From Fomes fomentarius (taxonomy: Eukaryota; Basidiomycota; Agaricomycetes; Polyporales; Polyporaceae): a stretch of DNA of 64,000 bases. The notes beneath the pieces are model-generated. The model did not search any database. It had not been told where the DNA came from and saw nothing but the letters and a program-made list of their open reading frames with translations. A program made the position numbers and the translations under genes. The stretch is taken from positions 2,170,001 to 2,234,000 of the forward strand of contig JABYQN010000011.1 in the NCBI GenBank assembly GCA_022606135.1, read 5' to 3'. Position 1 is the first letter of the stretch, and every line of letters begins with the position of its first letter. Shown here in pieces: positions 60,890-64,000 of the stretch.

Positions 60890-62494
60890 ATGAGTACGAC
60901 GGTCTCACACCCCCGGCTGAATCTCACTCGGCTCTCTCTTGAAACATTCCCAGCAGATGCAGCAGGTGTTATCGGGTATATAGCTGCTACAGGTAGCTTA
61001 TACATGGCGTCACCTGCTTCACTATGTGACTCCATGACCCTGTCAGCCTCTGCGCCGCCGACCAATAATGGGACACTCCCCTCGGATGGACGTAGCAGCA
61101 GAGATGCTTACAACGATGATGATCCATCTGCTGGTTTGGGGGATGAAGTCAATACCATTGAAGAGATGGGGGCTAAATTCAAGGAGGACGCTGAGCGTGT
61201 GCGGAACGATGTCCGCAACCTAGCCTTAGCAATTAGGGACATCAATTCCCGCTTCGAGGACGTATCCCAGCTAATCTACGCTATCAACGCACGGCTCGGC
61301 GGGCGCTACCAGACGGTGTATGACAGATGGGTCAGCACTTGGGAGGTAAGTTATTCCTCCTGCTTCCGATTGCCATGACTCTCACCGCTCTGCGTCTTAG
61401 AAATTCAAGGATCTAGCACGAGAGAGCCGCCGAGAGGCCATCAATGCGGCGGCGTTTATGGATCGTGAGTGATTATGCGTGTCGTAACATTCACCACATC
61501 AGCCTAGTAGTAAGCCTGATTCTTCCTCCGATCCGGCGCCAGAGTACGCAAACGGCATACTGGTCGATGTGGAGCCGGACCTGTATCCAGACCTCCGGGA
61601 AGAGCTGCAAGGGCTACTTTCTGTACGTGAATATTGCTCACCTCTTGCGTATGCTCCCGGACGCTCTGACCACAGTTGCGCAGCAACTATCGGAAGAGCG
61701 CCAGCAAGCGTCTACTACTGCCAGGTGTTGGGATGGTATCAAGGAGGAACTGAAGCTGTTCAGGGAGGATCTGAAGTGCATGATTGCCGAGCTGCAATTG
61801 TCCCAGAAGGAATGTCATGAAGACGTGAAGAGGCTCGAGAAGGAGCAAGGGGACTTGCAACAAGAAATTGCAGATCGAGGTGCTGATGTGCCCATTAGAC
61901 GCCATTTCTTGCAGCAGGGACGGTTGTGGGAGGCGTGGGTGCTTACCAGGCCAGAACAGCACGTAACCAAGCAAGAGGTGAGTTGTATCGGGTACTTGAC
62001 CTTCGCTGTGCAATAGATAAGTCATCTTTTGAAACATACAGGCCGCTTACATGACACCGAGGCCCGCCTCTCTTATGCCAAAGTACGGGAAGAAGTGGCA
62101 AAACAAGACGCTGCAGCAATGGATACCCTCGAGAAAGAGTGTAGCGAGGCAATTTCCAGTATCGGGATAATTGTGACAAGGATTGATGCCATCGCGCACA
62201 TCTGGCATGCAGTGCGTTATATTGCTCCTCTTTGATCATTATAACGAACATCAAAGTCTCTGTGCTAGCTCGAAGTCGACATCGGAGGACTGCATGAGCA
62301 GCTTTCGATAGCACTCCGACCCGACGTCAGAATCACTCGAGTACGCAGCGGCGGTCGTCTTCGATGCATTATGGCGCTGACGCTTGGTGTGCCAACAGCT
62401 CTTTCAAAGGAAGATTGCCGCAACCCGCAAGCTCTATGGCAGTGTCAGCTCTCTTCTCCGTGCATATGCTAAAGGCGTTGATTTGGACGACTAG
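60890..62494 (+). CDS. Helical-bundle protein with coiled coil and Gly-rich hydrophobic segment (best-preserved family copy)
   Basis: The ATG at 60890 (MSTTVSHPRLNLTRLSLETF) starts a first part rich in Ser/Pro, with a possible 63-base intron before ASAPPTNNG. Next come EEMGAKFKEDAERVRNDVRN to YQTVYDRWVSTWE (ends 61345), KFKDLARESRREAINAAAFM (61401-61464), ANGILVDVEPDLYPDLREEL (61543-61622), and a long coiled coil (EERQQASTTARCW to LEKEQGDLQQEIAD). Read in phase, the following exon is Gly/Val-rich and hydrophobic (AGTVVGGVGAY) before a basic stretch. Then come EEVAKQDAAAMDTLEKECSE to IDAIAHIWHA, LEVDIGGLHEQLSIALRPDV and the last exon (62399-62494) LFQRKIAATRKLYGSVSSLL. All exon phases fit, so this copy looks intact. 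It has no signal peptide. The molecular role is unknown; a ClyA/HBL-type membrane-active fold is the leading hypothesis from architecture. Confidence 0.65.
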
Positions 62495-63045
62495 GAGCTT
62501 ACTGGTCAGATACGAGCTGCAGATGTATTTATGAAATCCTAGTCCTGCGCCCGGTGTAGCTCTGTCTATGCGATCATGGTCACTGTTGAGCTTTGCGTAC
62601 TTGTACTATACGGTTTGCAAATACGAATATTTATACTCGCCCTGATGGACACGATAGTGTGAAGTATTATAACAGAGGCGTAGTTCAGACTGTTCAGTAC
62701 GAACGTAAAACACGTTCGTGAGTGACTGATTGCGATACATCTCCATGCGTTTCCAACAGCGTTTACAAAACAAGATTAGGGTAACGCGCAAGCGCTGCCA
62801 GAAAGTTCAGTACGCTTCTGCACAAGGTGTCCCTGAGAGGACATACCTAAGGATGGACTGCTAGTATAAATGGAACTGGCGACGGACAGCTTGAGACGCC
62901 CACAACCTCTCATAGATATTGACTTCAGTACTATCATGTTGATTTCCCGACCAATTGTCACCCACGCATGTATGCATACATTCGTACAACCCCCACACCC
63001 TTCCCGAGTGGTCTGATAGGTGAGATTTCTCAAACGATGACTCAT
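62495..63045. other. Convergent intergenic, no gene seen
   Basis: About 550 bases between the helical gene and the NMD3 stop; should hold two 3' untranslated regions. Confidence 0.4.
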
Positions 63046-64000
63046 TCATGAATCCTCCAGCGTCATCTCGTCGAAATCCTCCAACAGCTCGTCCAGCTTG
63101 ACTTCCGGGAAGTCCGCCTCCTCCTCTTCGTCGTCCGTCGCCTCGGCCGGTGCAACAGCAGGAGCAGGAGCAGCGCTCTGGTCCACATCCATATCGAACT
63201 GCCCCGTCTTCCTCGTCTTGCCTCCCGCCAAGCCCGACCCTGCGCCCGGCTTCTTCGCGCGGTACAGGTTGACTGCCCCACGCATCTCCTCGTCCTCCTC
63301 CAACTCGCGCAGGAACAGCTCGTAGTCCTCCTCGACCTTCTTCTGGTCGCGCCCGCCCATGCGGCCCACGACACCGCGTCCGGCGCCCGTCTCGCCCTCT
63401 TCGCCCGCCTCCTTCGCCATGCTGCGCAGCTTCCACTGCCGCAGCTTGCTCTTCTTGCGCCGGTTCGGGTACGCCTTCTTCACGAGCACGATGTCTGGGA
63501 CGCGGTGCGCGGGCAGGGCCGCGAAGTCGTCCGAATTGAAGTTCGCGTTCGTCAGGAAGTAGCCGAGCGCGGAGTCGCCGGGCTGGAGGATCCCGCCCAG
63601 ATGGGTGCGCGTGTGGAAGATCTGGTTGCCTACGGACGACTCAAAGTCCATCGCGTCGTCGTCCCCGCCTGCGGCCTCGTGCGAGCGGAAGGCGCCGGAG
63701 AGCGCGACTTGCGCGTCTGCGAGGACAAACTTGCCACGCGTAGCGCCTGAGGGTTCGACATCGAGCACGGTGAACTCGACGAGGTCTGTGACGCTCGCGA
63801 GCGACTCGAAAGGTGTGCGCCAGTATATGGGCGCGGTAATCTCGCACACCTGGAGTGTCGCAGGGTCGAGGAAGTGGAGTGAGTTGCCGACGCGGACGCA
63901 GAGCGTAAGTGGCGAGATACTGCTCAGCTGACGTGCGAGCTTGGGGGGGAGGCAAACAAGGTCGTCTTTGCAGACAGGTGTGATCTCGACGGAGTAGGTG
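63046..64000 (-). CDS. NMD3: 60S ribosomal subunit export adaptor NMD3, C-terminal part
   Basis: From the window edge the minus strand reads YSVEITPVCKDDLVCLPPKL, SPLTLCVRVGNSLHFLDPAT and QVCEITAPIYWRTPFESLAS, all typical of the middle of eukaryotic NMD3. Then come PDIVLVKKAYPNRRKKSKLR and LFLRELEEDEEMRGAVNLYR, and an acidic end (DELLEDFDEMTLEDS) with the stop at 63046. NMD3 binds the pre-60S subunit in the nucleus and recruits the exportin CRM1. The Leu-rich acidic C-terminus seen here is where the export signal resides in known homologs. The N-terminal zinc-binding part lies outside the window. No intron is visible in this portion. Confidence 0.95.
   Translation of the reverse strand, partial: TYSVEITPVCKDDLVCLPPKLARQLSSISPLTLCVRVGNSLHFLDPATLQVCEITAPIYWRTPFESLASVTDLVEFTVLDVEPSGATRGKFVLADAQVALSGAFRSHEAAGGDDDAMDFESSVGNQIFHTRTHLGGILQPGDSALGYFLTNANFNSDDFAALPAHRVPDIVLVKKAYPNRRKKSKLRQWKLRSMAKEAGEEGETGAGRGVVGRMGGRDQKKVEEDYELFLRELEEDEEMRGAVNLYRAKKPGAGSGLAGGKTRKTGQFDMDVDQSAAPAPAVAPAEATDDEEEEADFPEVKLDELLEDFDEMTLEDS

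Overview
The window reads as nuclear DNA of a mushroom-forming basidiomycete (Agaricomycetes). Coding regions are split by many short GT-AG introns (roughly 45-90 bases). Pyrimidine-rich and TATA-type promoters precede several genes. The recognisable proteins are a fungal PMA1-type proton ATPase, a Polo-like kinase, NMD3, myo-inositol oxygenase, a fungal F-box protein and paralogous short-chain dehydrogenases. No bacterial operons, CRISPR arrays or rRNA genes were seen. All functional calls come from reading the sequence; no database search was possible.

Layout. 0-0.4 kb: last exon of myo-inositol oxygenase, abutted by a small terminal-inverted-repeat element. 0.8-6.2 kb: two tandem minus-strand secreted alpha/beta-hydrolase-fold (TAP-like) paralogs that both appear to have lost the catalytic Ser and His, with a 155 bp inverted-repeat element between them. 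6.2-9 kb: gene relics. 9.6-10.6 kb: a small secreted acidic protein. 11.9-15.9 kb: a long disordered protein of unknown role. 16-24 kb: a gene-poor stretch with one doubtful two-exon gene. 24.4-27.7 kb: PMA1. 28.7-33.2 kb: a kinase-like gene flanked by direct repeats, then an F-box gene interrupted by an in-frame TGA.

From 35.8 to 62.5 kb lies the most unusual part: at least six genes or remnants encoding long, almost entirely alpha-helical proteins cut into many small exons. Two kinds occur. One kind (38.0-41.0, 50.0-51.8, 59.0-60.0, 60.9-62.5 kb) shares a C-terminal LF.[RK]KI.A[TA]R..Y motif, and its best copies carry a short Gly/Ala-rich hydrophobic segment straight after a long coiled coil. 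The other kind (35.8-36.9 and 52.4-53.9 kb) is helical without an obvious hydrophobic segment. The two kinds sit next to each other as a divergent pair and a convergent pair. This layout recalls alpha-helical pore-forming proteins of the ClyA/HBL/Xax type, but that is an architectural inference only. Interleaved are two paralogous SDR genes (42.4 and 57.1 kb), the Polo-like kinase (44.4-47.9 kb) and a 1.57 kb inverted-repeat element (54.4-56.0 kb) whose ends match the 3.3 kb element. The window closes inside NMD3.

Conserved housekeeping genes (PMA1, Polo kinase, NMD3) therefore alternate with a fast-evolving accessory zone of duplicated, decaying and transposon-riddled genes. Exon ends are given where splice sites could be read; first exons of several accessory genes remain uncertain.
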